Source of the DNA: Bacteroidia bacterium
Lineage (GTDB): Bacteria; Bacteroidota; Bacteroidia; J057
DNA length: 64,000 nt
NCBI GenBank assembly: GCA_041391665.1
Contig: JAWKNO010000001.1
Location: 682,001 to 746,000, forward strand
Direction of reading: 5' to 3'
Shown here: one piece after another, positions 25,600-34,140 of the stretch
Position numbering within the stretch: position 1 is the stretch's first letter
Layout: every line of letters starts with the position of its first letter
The notes under the pieces: model-generated
The model's input: only the letters and a program-made list of their open reading frames with translations
The model's database searches: none
Told to the model about the DNA's origin: nothing
Translations under genes and position numbers: made by a program

Positions 25600-25656
25600 A
25601 TTGTACAGATACTCATTCCCCGGCGAAGCTGCGAGGGAGTTTTCTCCGGCCATGCG
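25600..25656 (-). pseudogene. RHS-core fragment upstream of the insertion
   Basis: Minus-strand reading LRMAGENSLAASPGNEYLYN, ending at the stop formed by the small insertion. EYLYN-GKELQ-TELGLGWYDYGAR is the standard RHS core order, so this piece and the toxin tip were once one frame. The part LAASPGNEYLY is repeated in a second fragment 0.9 kb upstream. Confidence 0.55.
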
Positions 25657-25707
25657 CAGGCGTCAAATATCAAAGAACAAAACCCGTGTCATCTGCCGGG
25701 AAGAGGG

Positions 25708-26094
25708 CTACCAAATCACCTTATTTGAATATAACCGAAAGGTCGCATCCTTCGAAATCAGGGTCATATTATCGGCTAGTGCCTGAGCCAATATCAACCG
25801 ATCAAAAGGATCGCGGTGATGTGGCGGAAGCGTATCGAGCGTCGTAAGGTGCAAAGTCGATATGGGTAAGGATTGAATGCCTGCCTTCTCTGCATCCCGA
25901 ATCATTTGCCCTATGGAATGGGGTAGTTTCAGTTTTTTCAAACCGGATTTAATCGTCATTTCCCAATATGAAGCCATGCTCACAAAAATGGAATGCTCCT
26001 GATTGGTAATAATTCTGAAAGCTGTTTCGGAAAGCTCAGACGATTGATCAAAATACCACAGAATTGTATGTGTATCCAGCAAATAGGAAGCCAT
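25708..26094 (-). CDS. vapC: VapC-type PIN-domain toxin
   Basis: PIN-domain RNase of 128 residues. Acidic residues are all present: Asp in YLLDTHTILWYF, Glu in MASYWEMTIK, Asp in HRDPFDRLILAQA and Asp in LISKDATF, matching the PIN metal site. Family members cut tRNA or rRNA and arrest growth. The start ATG overlaps the antitoxin stop by one base (TGATG); a GTG one codon earlier is possible. The pair sits between two broken RHS fragments, which supports arrival as an accessory unit. Confidence 0.88.
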   Translation of the reverse strand: MASYLLDTHTILWYFDQSSELSETAFRIITNQEHSIFVSMASYWEMTIKSGLKKLKLPHSIGQMIRDAEKAGIQSLPISTLHLTTLDTLPPHHRDPFDRLILAQALADNMTLISKDATFRLYSNKVIW

Positions 26095-26303
26095 CACATA
26101 TAGTCCTTAAAGTCCTCTAAGGGCGCATCAAAGTCAGGAGATAATTGGATTTTTCCTTTGTACAGGCCATAAGCATACAGCCGGGGATTTTCCGGTTTTT
26201 TTTGAACAATCACTTTTTTAGAGTATTTGCTCAGCAAAAACTCGATATAATCCTCTACCTGTTGCCGAATTTCCGAAGGAAGGTTTGAGATTTGGTAAGC
26301 CAT
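26094..26303 (-). CDS. vapB: VapB-like antitoxin (DUF2281 type)
   Basis: A 69-residue partner of the PIN toxin. I chose MAYQISNLPSEIRQQVEDYIEFLL as the start; the longer frame adds eight residues. The N-terminal helices LPSEIRQQVEDYIEFLLSKY and the C-terminal LYGKGKIQLS-like GLYKGKIQLSPDFDAPLEDFKDYM are typical for DUF2281 proteins, found coupled to PIN toxins. The C-terminal tail would wrap the toxin. It is directly coupled to vapC. Confidence 0.82.
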   Translation of the reverse strand: MAYQISNLPSEIRQQVEDYIEFLLSKYSKKVIVQKKPENPRLYAYGLYKGKIQLSPDFDAPLEDFKDYM

Positions 26304-26361
26304 ACTTATGCTGTTTACGAACCCCAATGTACGAAATTTTAAGAGAATCGGTTCTGTTTTC

Positions 26362-26552
26362 TTATGACTGCACGGGGGCGTGAACGGTGTGTTTTGTTTT
26401 TAGCTGGTTTAGCCCTTCATCGGGCGCATACATCCGCGCGCCCCTTCGACGATCGCTCAGGGTAAACTTCATCATACAACCCCAGCTCCGTTTGTAGTTC
26501 CTTGCCGCTGTACAGATATTTATTCCCCGGCGAAGCTGCGAGGGCGGCTGGA
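26362..26552 (-). pseudogene. Second RHS-core fragment, interrupted
   Basis: Minus strand reads ALAASPGNKYLYSGKELQTELGLYD, then an extra ~31 bases, then ARMYAPDEGLNQLKTK and a stop at 26362-26364. Without the extra bases it would be the standard YLYSGKELQTELGLYDYGARMYAP order. Neither RHS repeats nor a toxin tip remain. It is a direct repeat of the fragment at 25.5-25.65 kb, including a 23-base identity (26522-26544 with 25615-25637). Confidence 0.65.
26440..26470. repeat. Short palindromic insertion in the second RHS fragment
   Basis: The extra 31 bases hold a 21-base imperfect palindrome at 26442-26462 centred on CGATCG, with CCCTT and CAGGG-type ends. It takes the place of the codons for the YG of YDYGAR. 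It differs in sequence from the insertion in the first fragment but sits in the same conserved part of the RHS core. Confidence 0.5.
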
Positions 26553-26626
26553 AGGGTAGGCGAAATGGCAGGTGTCAATCTTTAAACTTCGGGAAATTTC
26601 ATTATTTTCCCCTCTCAATCCTGATT

Positions 26627-28855
26627 ATGAAACAACTACTCCCGCTCCTTTTCCTTTTTCCGACCTGTCTGTTCTCCCAGACCGATTTGACCTCTTTTGT
26701 CGATCCCTTCATCGGTACTTCCAACTATGGCGCCACTCACCCCGGCGCTGTTGTTCCCTGGGGCATGGCCTCCGTTGTGCCCTTTAATGTCTCGGGCAAA
26801 CAAAACAAATATGAAAAAGACAGCCAGTGGCTCTCCAATCCTTACTGGAAAGACAACAATTTCCTCACGGGTTTTTCGCATATCAATCTCAGCGGTGTAG
26901 GCTGCCCCGACCTCGGTGTGCTGCTGCTGATGCCGACCACAGGTGAAAGGGAAGTCAATCCCCGTATGTATGGGTCCTCTTACCGCGACGAGGAGGCACA
27001 CCCGGGTTATTTTTCCACCTACCTCGAAAAACACAAGGTCAGAACCGAACTCACCGCTACCACCCGCACCGGCCTCAGCCGCTATACTTTTCCCGCCGGG
27101 CAGTCGCACATTCTCCTGAACCTCGGACTGGGGCTTACCAATGAAAGCGGGGCGTCTGTGCGAATCGTTTCCGACGCAGAAATTGAAGGCAGCAAACTGA
27201 TCGGTACCTTCTGCTATAACCCCGGCACAGAAAGACAGGTGTTTTTTGTGGCAAGGTTTAGCAAACCCGCAAAAACTTACGGCGTCTGGAAAAAACAACC
27301 CAAACTTCAGGGCGTGGAAGACCAGTGGTCCAACCACAGTGGCAAATACAAGTTTTACGAAGGATTTAACCAAACCCTCGCCGGAGACAGTATTGGCGTA
27401 TATTTTTCCTACGAAACCCGCGATCAGGAAGAGATTATGGTGAAAATGGGCGTTTCGTATGTGAGCATAGAAAATGCCCGTGAAAATCTCGATAAAGAAC
27501 AGGCGGGTTTTGACTTTGAAGCAGTGAGGAAAAATGCAGTAAATGCCTGGAATGAGCAGCTATCCCGCATTCAGGTGGAGGGCGGTACAAAAGAAGACAA
27601 AGTAAAATTTTATACGGCCCTTTACCACACGCTTCTCCACCCCAATATCTTCCAGGATGTAAATGGCGAATACCCGGAAATGGGCAATTTTAAAACCGGG
27701 AAAATTACCACAGGCAATCGTTACACCGTTTTTTCTCTCTGGGATACCTACCGGAATGTGCACAGTTTTCTTTCTCTTGTTTATCCGGAGCGACAGGAGG
27801 AAATGGTCAATACCCTGCTCGATATGTACAAAGAAAGCGGTTGGCTTCCCAAATGGGAGCTCCTGGGAAGAGAAACCAACGTGATGGTAGGCGACCCTGC
27901 TATTCCGGTAATCGTTGACAGCTATCTCCGGGGAATACGGGGTTTTGATGTCGATCTCGCTTACACAGCCATGAAAAAAAGCGCAACAACGCTGGAGGGC
28001 AATAAACTCCGCCCCGGCATTCGAGACTATATCGAAAAAGGCTATATCCCTATCGACGGAAAAGACAAGGTTTGGGGTTCGCTTTCCACCACGCTCGAAT
28101 ATAATGTCGCCGACTGGAACCTCGCCCAAATGGCGAAAGTGCTGGGCAAAACCGACGACTACGACCTGTTTTACCAGCGGTCGTTGTCTTACAAAAAATT
28201 CTACGAACCTTCTTTTTCCATTCTCCGCCCCCTCATGGCAGACGGGAGTTTTATTGCCGATTTTGACCCGGAGTTTGGCAAAAACTTCGAAGCTGTACCC
28301 GGATATGTGGAGGGCACGGCATGGCAATATACATTTTTCACCCCACACGATATACCCGGCCGGATCGCACTTGCCGGAGGAGAAAAACCATTTGTCGCCC
28401 AACTGCAAAAGACATTCGACGATTCGCTTTTCAGCATGATCAACGAACCGGATATCACTTATCCCTATTTGTTTAATTACGTCAAAGGCGAGGAATGGCG
28501 CACCCAGAAAGCCGTTCGCAACAGTATCGACACTTATTTCACAACACAGGCCGGCGGTATTCCCGGCAATGATGATACCGGTACGCTTTCCGCCTGGCTG
28601 CTGTTTAGCATGATGGGATTTTATCCCGACTGCCCGGGAAATATGAACTATTCCCTTTCCAGCCCGGTATTTGAGCGAGTGAAAATTGCGCTCGACCCCG
28701 CATTTTTTCCGGGGAAAGAATTGGTCATCGAAACCAAAGGCAGCGGAAAGTATATTCAGAAAATCACCTGGAATGGCAGCCGCCAAAAAGGCTATTTTTT
28801 CCCCCACGGAGAACTGGTGAAAGGCGGGAAGATGGTATTTGAGTTGAAGGAATAA
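26627..28855 (+). CDS. GH92 family alpha-mannosidase, exported
   Basis: Exo-acting, calcium-dependent alpha-mannosidase family (commonly alpha-1,2), which trims mannose from N-glycans and fungal or algal mannans. Signal peptide MKQLLPLLFLFPTCLFSQ, then the GH92 N-terminal DPFIGTSNYGATHPGAVVPWGM and GFSHINLSGVGCPDLGVLLLMP; the catalytic half carries FSLWDTYRNVHSFL, GYVEGTAWQYTFFTPHDIPG and GGIPGNDDTGTLSAWLLFSMMGFYPDCPG. The 742 residues are full length. There is a Cys at 14 in the signal but no proper lipobox, so it is probably periplasmic. No SusC/SusD pair nearby. Confidence 0.95.
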   Translation: MKQLLPLLFLFPTCLFSQTDLTSFVDPFIGTSNYGATHPGAVVPWGMASVVPFNVSGKQNKYEKDSQWLSNPYWKDNNFLTGFSHINLSGVGCPDLGVLLLMPTTGEREVNPRMYGSSYRDEEAHPGYFSTYLEKHKVRTELTATTRTGLSRYTFPAGQSHILLNLGLGLTNESGASVRIVSDAEIEGSKLIGTFCYNPGTERQVFFVARFSKPAKTYGVWKKQPKLQGVEDQWSNHSGKYKFYEGFNQTLAGDSIGVYFSYETRDQEEIMVKMGVSYVSIENARENLDKEQAGFDFEAVRKNAVNAWNEQLSRIQVEGGTKEDKVKFYTALYHTLLHPNIFQDVNGEYPEMGNFKTGKITTGNRYTVFSLWDTYRNVHSFLSLVYPERQEEMVNTLLDMYKESGWLPKWELLGRETNVMVGDPAIPVIVDSYLRGIRGFDVDLAYTAMKKSATTLEGNKLRPGIRDYIEKGYIPIDGKDKVWGSLSTTLEYNVADWNLAQMAKVLGKTDDYDLFYQRSLSYKKFYEPSFSILRPLMADGSFIADFDPEFGKNFEAVPGYVEGTAWQYTFFTPHDIPGRIALAGGEKPFVAQLQKTFDDSLFSMINEPDITYPYLFNYVKGEEWRTQKAVRNSIDTYFTTQAGGIPGNDDTGTLSAWLLFSMMGFYPDCPGNMNYSLSSPVFERVKIALDPAFFPGKELVIETKGSGKYIQKITWNGSRQKGYFFPHGELVKGGKMVFELKE

Positions 28856-28929
28856 TTTTAGGGAAATATCCCGATTATACTAAGGCTGTTATTTTGAAAA
28901 AGAAACCACCTTGCAAAACGAAACTAACG

Positions 28930-30042
28930 ATGAAGAAACTTATTTTACCCCTGTTGTTCCTGACCATTTTCCGGCTCAATGCACAGGAAACCCATTCCCA
29001 CGGGCGGGCGATCAATTTTCCCAATGTGCCGGGTTATCTTTCTCTGAAGTGCGACCTTCACCAGCATACCGTCTTTTCTGACGGAGAAGTATGGCCTACA
29101 ATACGCGTTCAGGAAGCGCTGAAAGACAGTCTGGATGTCATTTCCCTCACCGAACACCTCGAATATCAGCCACATAAGGCAGACATTCCCCATCCCGATC
29201 GCAATCGCTCACATGATATTGCTGTGAAAGAAGCTGATGGCAATCTGCTGGTGGTACGCGGCTCTGAAATCACCCGCTCTATGCCTCCCGGCCATTGCAA
29301 TGCCATCTTCATCAATGACGCCAACAAACTGCTCAATGACGATCCGATGGTAGTATTTCGGGAAGCAAAAAATCAGGGCGCATTTGTATTCTGGAATCAC
29401 CCCAACTGGACTGCGCAGGCACAGGATGGTGTGGCTCGGCTGAGCGAAATGCACAAAAAGCTTATCGACGAAAAATTACTTCACGGTATAGAGGTGGTGA
29501 ATGATGTTACCTATTCTGCCGAAGCACTACAGATAGCGCTGGACAATAATCTCACGATTATGGGTACATCCGATATTCACGGATTGATCGACTGGGGGCA
29601 TAATGTTGCCGGGGGAGGCCATCGCCCGATCACGATCGTATTTGCAACCGAAAAGACCGAAGCCGCAGTAAAAGACGGGTTGGTTAACCGTCGTACCGTA
29701 GTATGGTACAACAATAACCTTATCGGGCGCGAAGCGCAGATATTGCCCCTATTGAATGCCTGTATGACCGTGAAAAAAGCCGAATATCAGGGCAAAACTT
29801 CAGTTGTGACCGTTACCATTGAAAACCATTCTGATGCAGAATTTATCCTGTCTTCATTTGGTGAATATACATTCCACGCCAACGACGATGTGGTGATGGT
29901 GGCACCCAACGGCATTACGGAGGTCCAGGTAAAAACCCTGGAAAAGCTCCCATCCTTTGACCTGAAATTTACAGTACTCAACGCAATCACTGCACCCCGG
30001 ACACATCCGGAAATTACCTTAAAAGTAGCCGTGGGAGATTGA
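28930..30042 (+). CDS. Exported PHP-domain phosphoesterase (Sb-PDE-like)
   Basis: From the chosen ATG, MKKLILPLLFLTIFRLNAQ is a signal peptide; a TTG 36 bases upstream would spoil it. The PHP metal motifs are in order: KCDLHQHTVFSDGEVWP, ISLTEHLEYQPHK, VVRGSEITRS, FWNHPNW and TIMGTSDIHGL. This set matches the Sb-PDE-like group of exported phosphodiesterases. The C-terminal ~100 residues form a beta-rich domain. Probably a periplasmic metal-dependent phosphodiesterase; natural substrate unknown. It follows the GH92 gene by 75 bases. Confidence 0.85.
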   Translation: MKKLILPLLFLTIFRLNAQETHSHGRAINFPNVPGYLSLKCDLHQHTVFSDGEVWPTIRVQEALKDSLDVISLTEHLEYQPHKADIPHPDRNRSHDIAVKEADGNLLVVRGSEITRSMPPGHCNAIFINDANKLLNDDPMVVFREAKNQGAFVFWNHPNWTAQAQDGVARLSEMHKKLIDEKLLHGIEVVNDVTYSAEALQIALDNNLTIMGTSDIHGLIDWGHNVAGGGHRPITIVFATEKTEAAVKDGLVNRRTVVWYNNNLIGREAQILPLLNACMTVKKAEYQGKTSVVTVTIENHSDAEFILSSFGEYTFHANDDVVMVAPNGITEVQVKTLEKLPSFDLKFTVLNAITAPRTHPEITLKVAVGD

Positions 30043-30074
30043 GGGAATTTAGTTATCTTCAACAACTAAATCCC
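30043..30074. promoter_or_regulatory. Hairpin between the PHP gene and the repeat lipoprotein gene
   Basis: GGGAATTTAGTT (30043-30054) pairs with AACTAAATCCC (30064-30074) except for one bulged A. It fills the 40-base gap and ends 9 bases before the next ATG. No T run follows, so it may protect or separate the transcripts rather than terminate. Confidence 0.4.
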
Positions 30075-30082
30075 CTGTCATT

Positions 30083-31318
30083 ATGAAAACCCTGAAGTAC
30101 TTCTGTTTGCTGGTATTGGCTGGCGTATGTATTGCTGCCTGTAACCTTGAGGTAATCCCCGATGACGATGGAGGAGGTGGTAATCCGCTTCCCGATGGGA
30201 CATTTGCCAAAAAATTTGGAACAAGCAATGTCGTGGATAAAGGTTATTCAATCATCGAGACTACGGACAAAAAAATCGTAGTTACCGGTGAGGCCAGAGG
30301 TGCCGGATCTGGTGGGTCTGATATTGTACTCATCAAGCTTGACGACAAAGGTGTCGAACAGTACACCAAATACTTTGGCGGTCCACTCGATGACGTGGGC
30401 TACGAAGTGCGCGAACTCAGTACCAAAAATTATAAAATCACGGGAAGATATACAGAGGCTGATTATGAAAGATTGTATTCCTTCCAAACCCTTACCGATG
30501 GCATTATATCTGGTTCGCCTTTGAAAATGAACATTCAGAGTGAAGGGCGCGGAGCACTGGAGTTGTCCGGGCGGTTTAGCTATTTTGGTACGGAAAATCT
30601 TTGCGACCAGTCATCGGTTTGCAACCACTTCTGGATGTTTCAGACCGACCTTTTTGGAAATGTCGTAGGTATCAACGACGGGTATGGTTCCGGCGTAAAT
30701 ACCCTGGGTGCGGCTGCCGTCGTGTCCAGCAATTCTGCCGGCAATATTTATGGTGTGGGCAAGCAGTACAACGACAATACCAACCAGTACGATCCTTATC
30801 TCATCCGCATGCCCAACAACTTTGTAACCATCCCCAATATGCTTACAAAGGACTTTAAAGAAGCAGGTAATCAAACGTTGAATGCACTGGTAGAACTGGT
30901 GGACAATACCTTTGTGGCAGTAGGTGAAACTGAAAACAATGCGAAAGGAACCAGCGATATCCTGTTTATCCGTTTTGACGCAGACCTTAACCTGGTAGGA
31001 TCTCCGGTAAAAATCGGCGGATCAGGCACCGACCGCGCCAATGCCATCATTCGCACATCAGATGACAAGCTGGTGATTGTGGGAGAAACCAGCAGTGAAG
31101 GAGCCGGAGATCTCGATGTATATCTGCTGAAGGTTGATTTCAGTGGTACCATTATCTGGGAGGAGACGATTGGCGGCACATTCAAAGATGGCGGATACGA
31201 TGTGGCAGAAGCCTCAAACGGAGACCTGCTCATCACGGGTTACACCCAGAATACCGCCAACGCCAGCGACGTGGATCTCTACGTCATCAGGGCGAGTTCG
31301 AAAGGCAAGGTACAGTAG
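30083..31318 (+). CDS. Lipoprotein with beta-propeller-like repeats
   Basis: MKTLKYFCLLVLAGVCIAAC gives a lipobox (Cys20), then an Asp/Gly-rich linker DDDGGGG. The rest has repeats of about 50-55 residues of the form 'GYSIIETTDKKIVVTGEARG..G.SDIVLIKLDDKGVEQYTKYFGG': further copies at NALVELVDNTFVAVGETE, NAIIRTSDDKLVIVGETSSEGAGDLDVYLLKVD and DVAEASNGDLLITGYTQ. This is the pattern of propeller proteins common on Bacteroidota surfaces. No catalytic residues are recognised. Probably an outer-membrane-anchored protein of unknown role. Confidence 0.75.
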   Translation: MKTLKYFCLLVLAGVCIAACNLEVIPDDDGGGGNPLPDGTFAKKFGTSNVVDKGYSIIETTDKKIVVTGEARGAGSGGSDIVLIKLDDKGVEQYTKYFGGPLDDVGYEVRELSTKNYKITGRYTEADYERLYSFQTLTDGIISGSPLKMNIQSEGRGALELSGRFSYFGTENLCDQSSVCNHFWMFQTDLFGNVVGINDGYGSGVNTLGAAAVVSSNSAGNIYGVGKQYNDNTNQYDPYLIRMPNNFVTIPNMLTKDFKEAGNQTLNALVELVDNTFVAVGETENNAKGTSDILFIRFDADLNLVGSPVKIGGSGTDRANAIIRTSDDKLVIVGETSSEGAGDLDVYLLKVDFSGTIIWEETIGGTFKDGGYDVAEASNGDLLITGYTQNTANASDVDLYVIRASSKGKVQ

Positions 31319-31347
31319 GGTTAGTTATTTTTTTGTAACTTAGTGGT

Positions 31348-32910
31348 ATGAAAAAATACCCCATCGGCTTACAGGATTTTTCAGAAATCCGAACGGGCGA
31401 TTACCTCTATGTGGACAAAACCCGGCAGGTGTATGAGTTGGCGGAAAGTGGGAAATATTTTTTCCTCTCCCGCCCCCGGCGGTTTGGCAAGTCGCTACTG
31501 CTTTCGACGCTGAAATATTTTTTTCAGGGCCGGCGGGAACTTTTTACCGGCCTCTGGGTGGACCGCGAAGTAGATTACGACTGGGCCGTGCATCCGGTGT
31601 TGCATTTCTCCTTTAGCAGTGCAGGGTACAAGGATATTGGGTTGGAATCGGCTCTGCTCCGGTTGGTGGAAGAATCCGCCGAAGCCTACCAAGTTCCGCT
31701 GAAAGAAGTGGGGCTGTCCCGGCGTTTTCGCGAACTGATCCAAACCCTGGGGCGCGGGGAAAAAAAACTCGTTTTGCTCATCGATGAATACGACAAACCG
31801 CTGGTGGATTACATCGAAAACCTGCCGCAGGCAGAGGCTCACCGTGAAATCTTAAAAAACTTTTTTTCGGTCATCAAAGACTGCGATCCCTTTATTCGCT
31901 TTTTCCTGATCACCGGCGTGTCAAAATTTAGCAAAGTATCGCTGTTTTCCGACCTCAACAACCTCAAAGACATCACCCTTCATCCTCGCCATGCCACCTT
32001 GACGGGTTATACTCCCGAAGAAATGGAGATTTTCTTCGGAACCGAATACGAAGCCCTGGCCCGCCAAAATAAAATGACTCTCCCCGAAGTCAAAGCGGCC
32101 ATTCAGACCTGGTACAACGGCTACCAGTGGGAAATCGGACAGCCGGTGTACAACCCTTTTTCGATCCTGATTTTATTTGATTCTGGTCGTTTTGCCAATT
32201 ATTGGTGGGATTCGGGTACCCCGACCTTTATGCTGAAACTCCTCCGTCAGGAGTTTGAGTTTGATCTCTCGACCCTGGAGGCCGGGGATGATATTTTTAA
32301 CAGCTATACGCTGGCCAATATGGACTGGAAACCGTTGATGTTTCAGACCGGTTATTTGACCCTGAAGAGTTACGATCCTGACGTGCAGCTATATACGCTG
32401 AGTTATCCCAATCAGGAAGTTCGGGACTCAATGTACCGTTATCTGTTGGGGGAGTTTCGTCACGACAAACGCTCAGACAGTTTTCCCCTCATGGCCAATA
32501 TCAAACGCGCGCTCGACGCGCAGGATCTGCCCCGATTGATGCAACTGATCGATACGCTATTTTCAACCATACCCTATCAACTTTTTGACGAGAAACGGGA
32601 GGGATTTTTCCACGCGGTGTTACACCTGACCTTTCAGGGGTTAGGGTTGCTCACACAGTCTGAAGTGAGTACCTCACAGGGCCGCGTTGATACAGTGGTG
32701 CACAGTAAAGCAGGCGTGTATGTGATGGAGTTTAAATTGGATGCCTCTGAGGAAGAAGCCCTTGCCCAGATTCGGGAAAAGCGTTATGGCTCTGCCTGGC
32801 TGGATGGCAAAACGTCGGTAACGGCTGTAGGTATTAGTTTTTCTTCGAAAACCCGTTCTGTGGCTGGCTGGCAGGCTATGCCTTATGCAGAACTTTTGGC
32901 AGAGGGGTAA
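31348..32910 (+). CDS. AAA-ATPase-like / DUF1703 PD-(D/E)XK nuclease family protein
   Basis: Two-domain protein of 520 residues. The N-terminus KKYPIGLQDFSEIRTGDYLYVDKT and FLSRPRRFGKSLLLSTL is the 'AAA-ATPase-like' family with an altered P-loop; LVLLIDEYDKPL is the Walker B. The C-terminal domain has GRVDTVVHSKAGVYVMEFKLD, the D...ExK motif of PD-(D/E)XK nucleases (DUF1703). The family is widespread and multicopy in Bacteroidota and is of unsettled function, often suspected to be mobile or defence related. The sequence TTTTTGTAACTTAGTGG just before the ATG is nearly the same as before the serpin gene. Confidence 0.88.
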   Translation: MKKYPIGLQDFSEIRTGDYLYVDKTRQVYELAESGKYFFLSRPRRFGKSLLLSTLKYFFQGRRELFTGLWVDREVDYDWAVHPVLHFSFSSAGYKDIGLESALLRLVEESAEAYQVPLKEVGLSRRFRELIQTLGRGEKKLVLLIDEYDKPLVDYIENLPQAEAHREILKNFFSVIKDCDPFIRFFLITGVSKFSKVSLFSDLNNLKDITLHPRHATLTGYTPEEMEIFFGTEYEALARQNKMTLPEVKAAIQTWYNGYQWEIGQPVYNPFSILILFDSGRFANYWWDSGTPTFMLKLLRQEFEFDLSTLEAGDDIFNSYTLANMDWKPLMFQTGYLTLKSYDPDVQLYTLSYPNQEVRDSMYRYLLGEFRHDKRSDSFPLMANIKRALDAQDLPRLMQLIDTLFSTIPYQLFDEKREGFFHAVLHLTFQGLGLLTQSEVSTSQGRVDTVVHSKAGVYVMEFKLDASEEEALAQIREKRYGSAWLDGKTSVTAVGISFSSKTRSVAGWQAMPYAELLAEG

Positions 32911-32931
32911 AATATCTTATCCTCTGTTTCT

Positions 32932-34017
32932 TTAATCTCTCCCCTGTTTCTCCAGCGACTCTTCTCTTTTGCCGCGTTCGAAGGCAAGCTGGATCAATGC
33001 ATCAATCAGCTCGGGATAAGAAGTTCCCTGATGCTGCCACAACTGCGGATACATACTGATATTGGTGAAGCCAGGCAGGGTATTGATTTCATTTACATAC
33101 ACCTGGCCGTCGTCGGTGAGAAACATATCCACCCGCGACATGCCTTCACAGCAGAGGGCGCGATAGGCATTTTTTGCCACGAGAACCAGTTTGGCGAGGG
33201 TAACATTGTCTACATCTGGCGCAGGAATCATGACTTTGGCCGCGTCTGCGGATACGTATTTGGAGTTGTAGTCGTAAAATCCTGCGGACATACCCACTTC
33301 GCCCACGCCGGTACTGGCTATTTCCCCATTTCCCATCACGGCACATTCCAGTTCTCTGCCAAAGACAGCTTCCTCCACGATGATCTTATGGTCGTAGCGG
33401 AAGGCATTTTTCACTGCGGCTTCAAATTCCTGCTGATTTTCCACCTTTTTTACCCCGACGGAAGAGCCCATATTGGCAGGTTTGATAAATAGCGGAAGAC
33501 CGAGTTTATTGACTACGGCCGCATAGTCGATAGCCTCTTTTTCATAGTAATGGAAACAGAAAAATTCGGCGGTGAGCAGATCTGCCTCGCGCAAGAGGCG
33601 TTTGGCGACATCTTTGTCCATCGAAACCGCAGAGCCTAATACGTCTGGGCCAACAAAAGGCAGCGAAATATGCCTGAGAATGCCCTGGAGGGTGCCATCT
33701 TCACCGTAAGGACCGTGAAGAATAGGAAATACCACATCCACATGCGGAAGTTGTCCGGAACCATCACAATAGATCAACTGCCCAAATCTTTCGCCGGGCA
33801 CAACTGCTATTTGTCTGCCGCCTTTCACAACTGTAAACGATGCATCCTGAAATACATCCAGCGGAAAATGATGCCAGGTACCCGATGGCGACACACCGAT
33901 AAGGACGACGTGGTATTTGGATTGATCAATAGCGGCGAAAATATTTCGGGCGGAGCGAACCGATATCTCATGTTCAGGAGACTGTCCGCCAAACATCAGG
34001 GCAATAGTTGAAGACAT
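32932..34017 (-). CDS. ddl: D-alanine--D-alanine ligase
   Basis: ATP-grasp ligase making D-Ala-D-Ala for peptidoglycan. I chose MSSTIALMFGGQSPEHEISVRSA as the start; the longer frame adds 13 residues. Signatures: GGQSPEHEISVRSA, PILHGPYGEDGTLQG, GSAVSMDKD, KPANMGSSVGV, VEEAVFGRELE and VNEINTLPGFTNISMYP. The 361 residues suit the larger Ddl form. It converges with the DUF1703 gene (21-base gap). Upstream there is a -7 element and, beyond it, a row of DnaA boxes. Confidence 0.97.
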   Translation of the reverse strand: MSSTIALMFGGQSPEHEISVRSARNIFAAIDQSKYHVVLIGVSPSGTWHHFPLDVFQDASFTVVKGGRQIAVVPGERFGQLIYCDGSGQLPHVDVVFPILHGPYGEDGTLQGILRHISLPFVGPDVLGSAVSMDKDVAKRLLREADLLTAEFFCFHYYEKEAIDYAAVVNKLGLPLFIKPANMGSSVGVKKVENQQEFEAAVKNAFRYDHKIIVEEAVFGRELECAVMGNGEIASTGVGEVGMSAGFYDYNSKYVSADAAKVMIPAPDVDNVTLAKLVLVAKNAYRALCCEGMSRVDMFLTDDGQVYVNEINTLPGFTNISMYPQLWQHQGTSYPELIDALIQLAFERGKREESLEKQGRD

Positions 34018-34069
34018 ACGAATGTGGTTATTGTAGAGATTCCAGGCTGAATACAATGATATCAGCAGG

Positions 34070-34077
34070 CAAATGTA
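34070..34077 (-). promoter_or_regulatory. -7 element of ddl
   Basis: Minus-strand TACATTTG fits TAnnTTTG, 53 bases upstream of the ddl ATG. The DnaA-box row starts 27 bases further upstream, where a -33 contact would fall. Confidence 0.45.
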
Positions 34078-34103
34078 AATGATTTTCCAGATAGAAATAA
34101 CTA

Positions 34104-34135
34104 TGTGGATAAACCTGTGGATAACGTGTGGGTAA
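34104..34135. promoter_or_regulatory. Three tandem DnaA boxes
   Basis: TGTGGATAA at 34104-34112 and 34116-34124 are perfect (complement TTATCCACA), and TGTGGGTAA at 34127-34135 differs at one base. All have the same orientation with start-to-start steps of 12 and 11 bases, close to one helical turn. They lie in the 123-base gap between the gene ending at 34141 and ddl. They may form a DnaA-regulated promoter element, a DnaA-titrating cluster or part of a replication origin. Confidence 0.7.
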
Positions 34136-34140
34136 GTTGT

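Noticed and set aside
26636..28807. Long minus-strand frames (245 and 415 codons) opposite the GH92 gene
   Set aside because: Shadow frames of a strongly supported GH92 gene; no domain or start signal.
22609..28855. Possible polysaccharide utilisation locus around the GH20-like and GH92 genes
   Set aside because: No SusC/SusD-like pair, no regulator, and the two genes are separated by the RHS/VapBC island.
30083..31318. Type IX secretion C-terminal sorting domain in the repeat lipoprotein
   Set aside because: The protein has a lipobox and ends in a propeller repeat; no sorting-domain motif is visible at its end.
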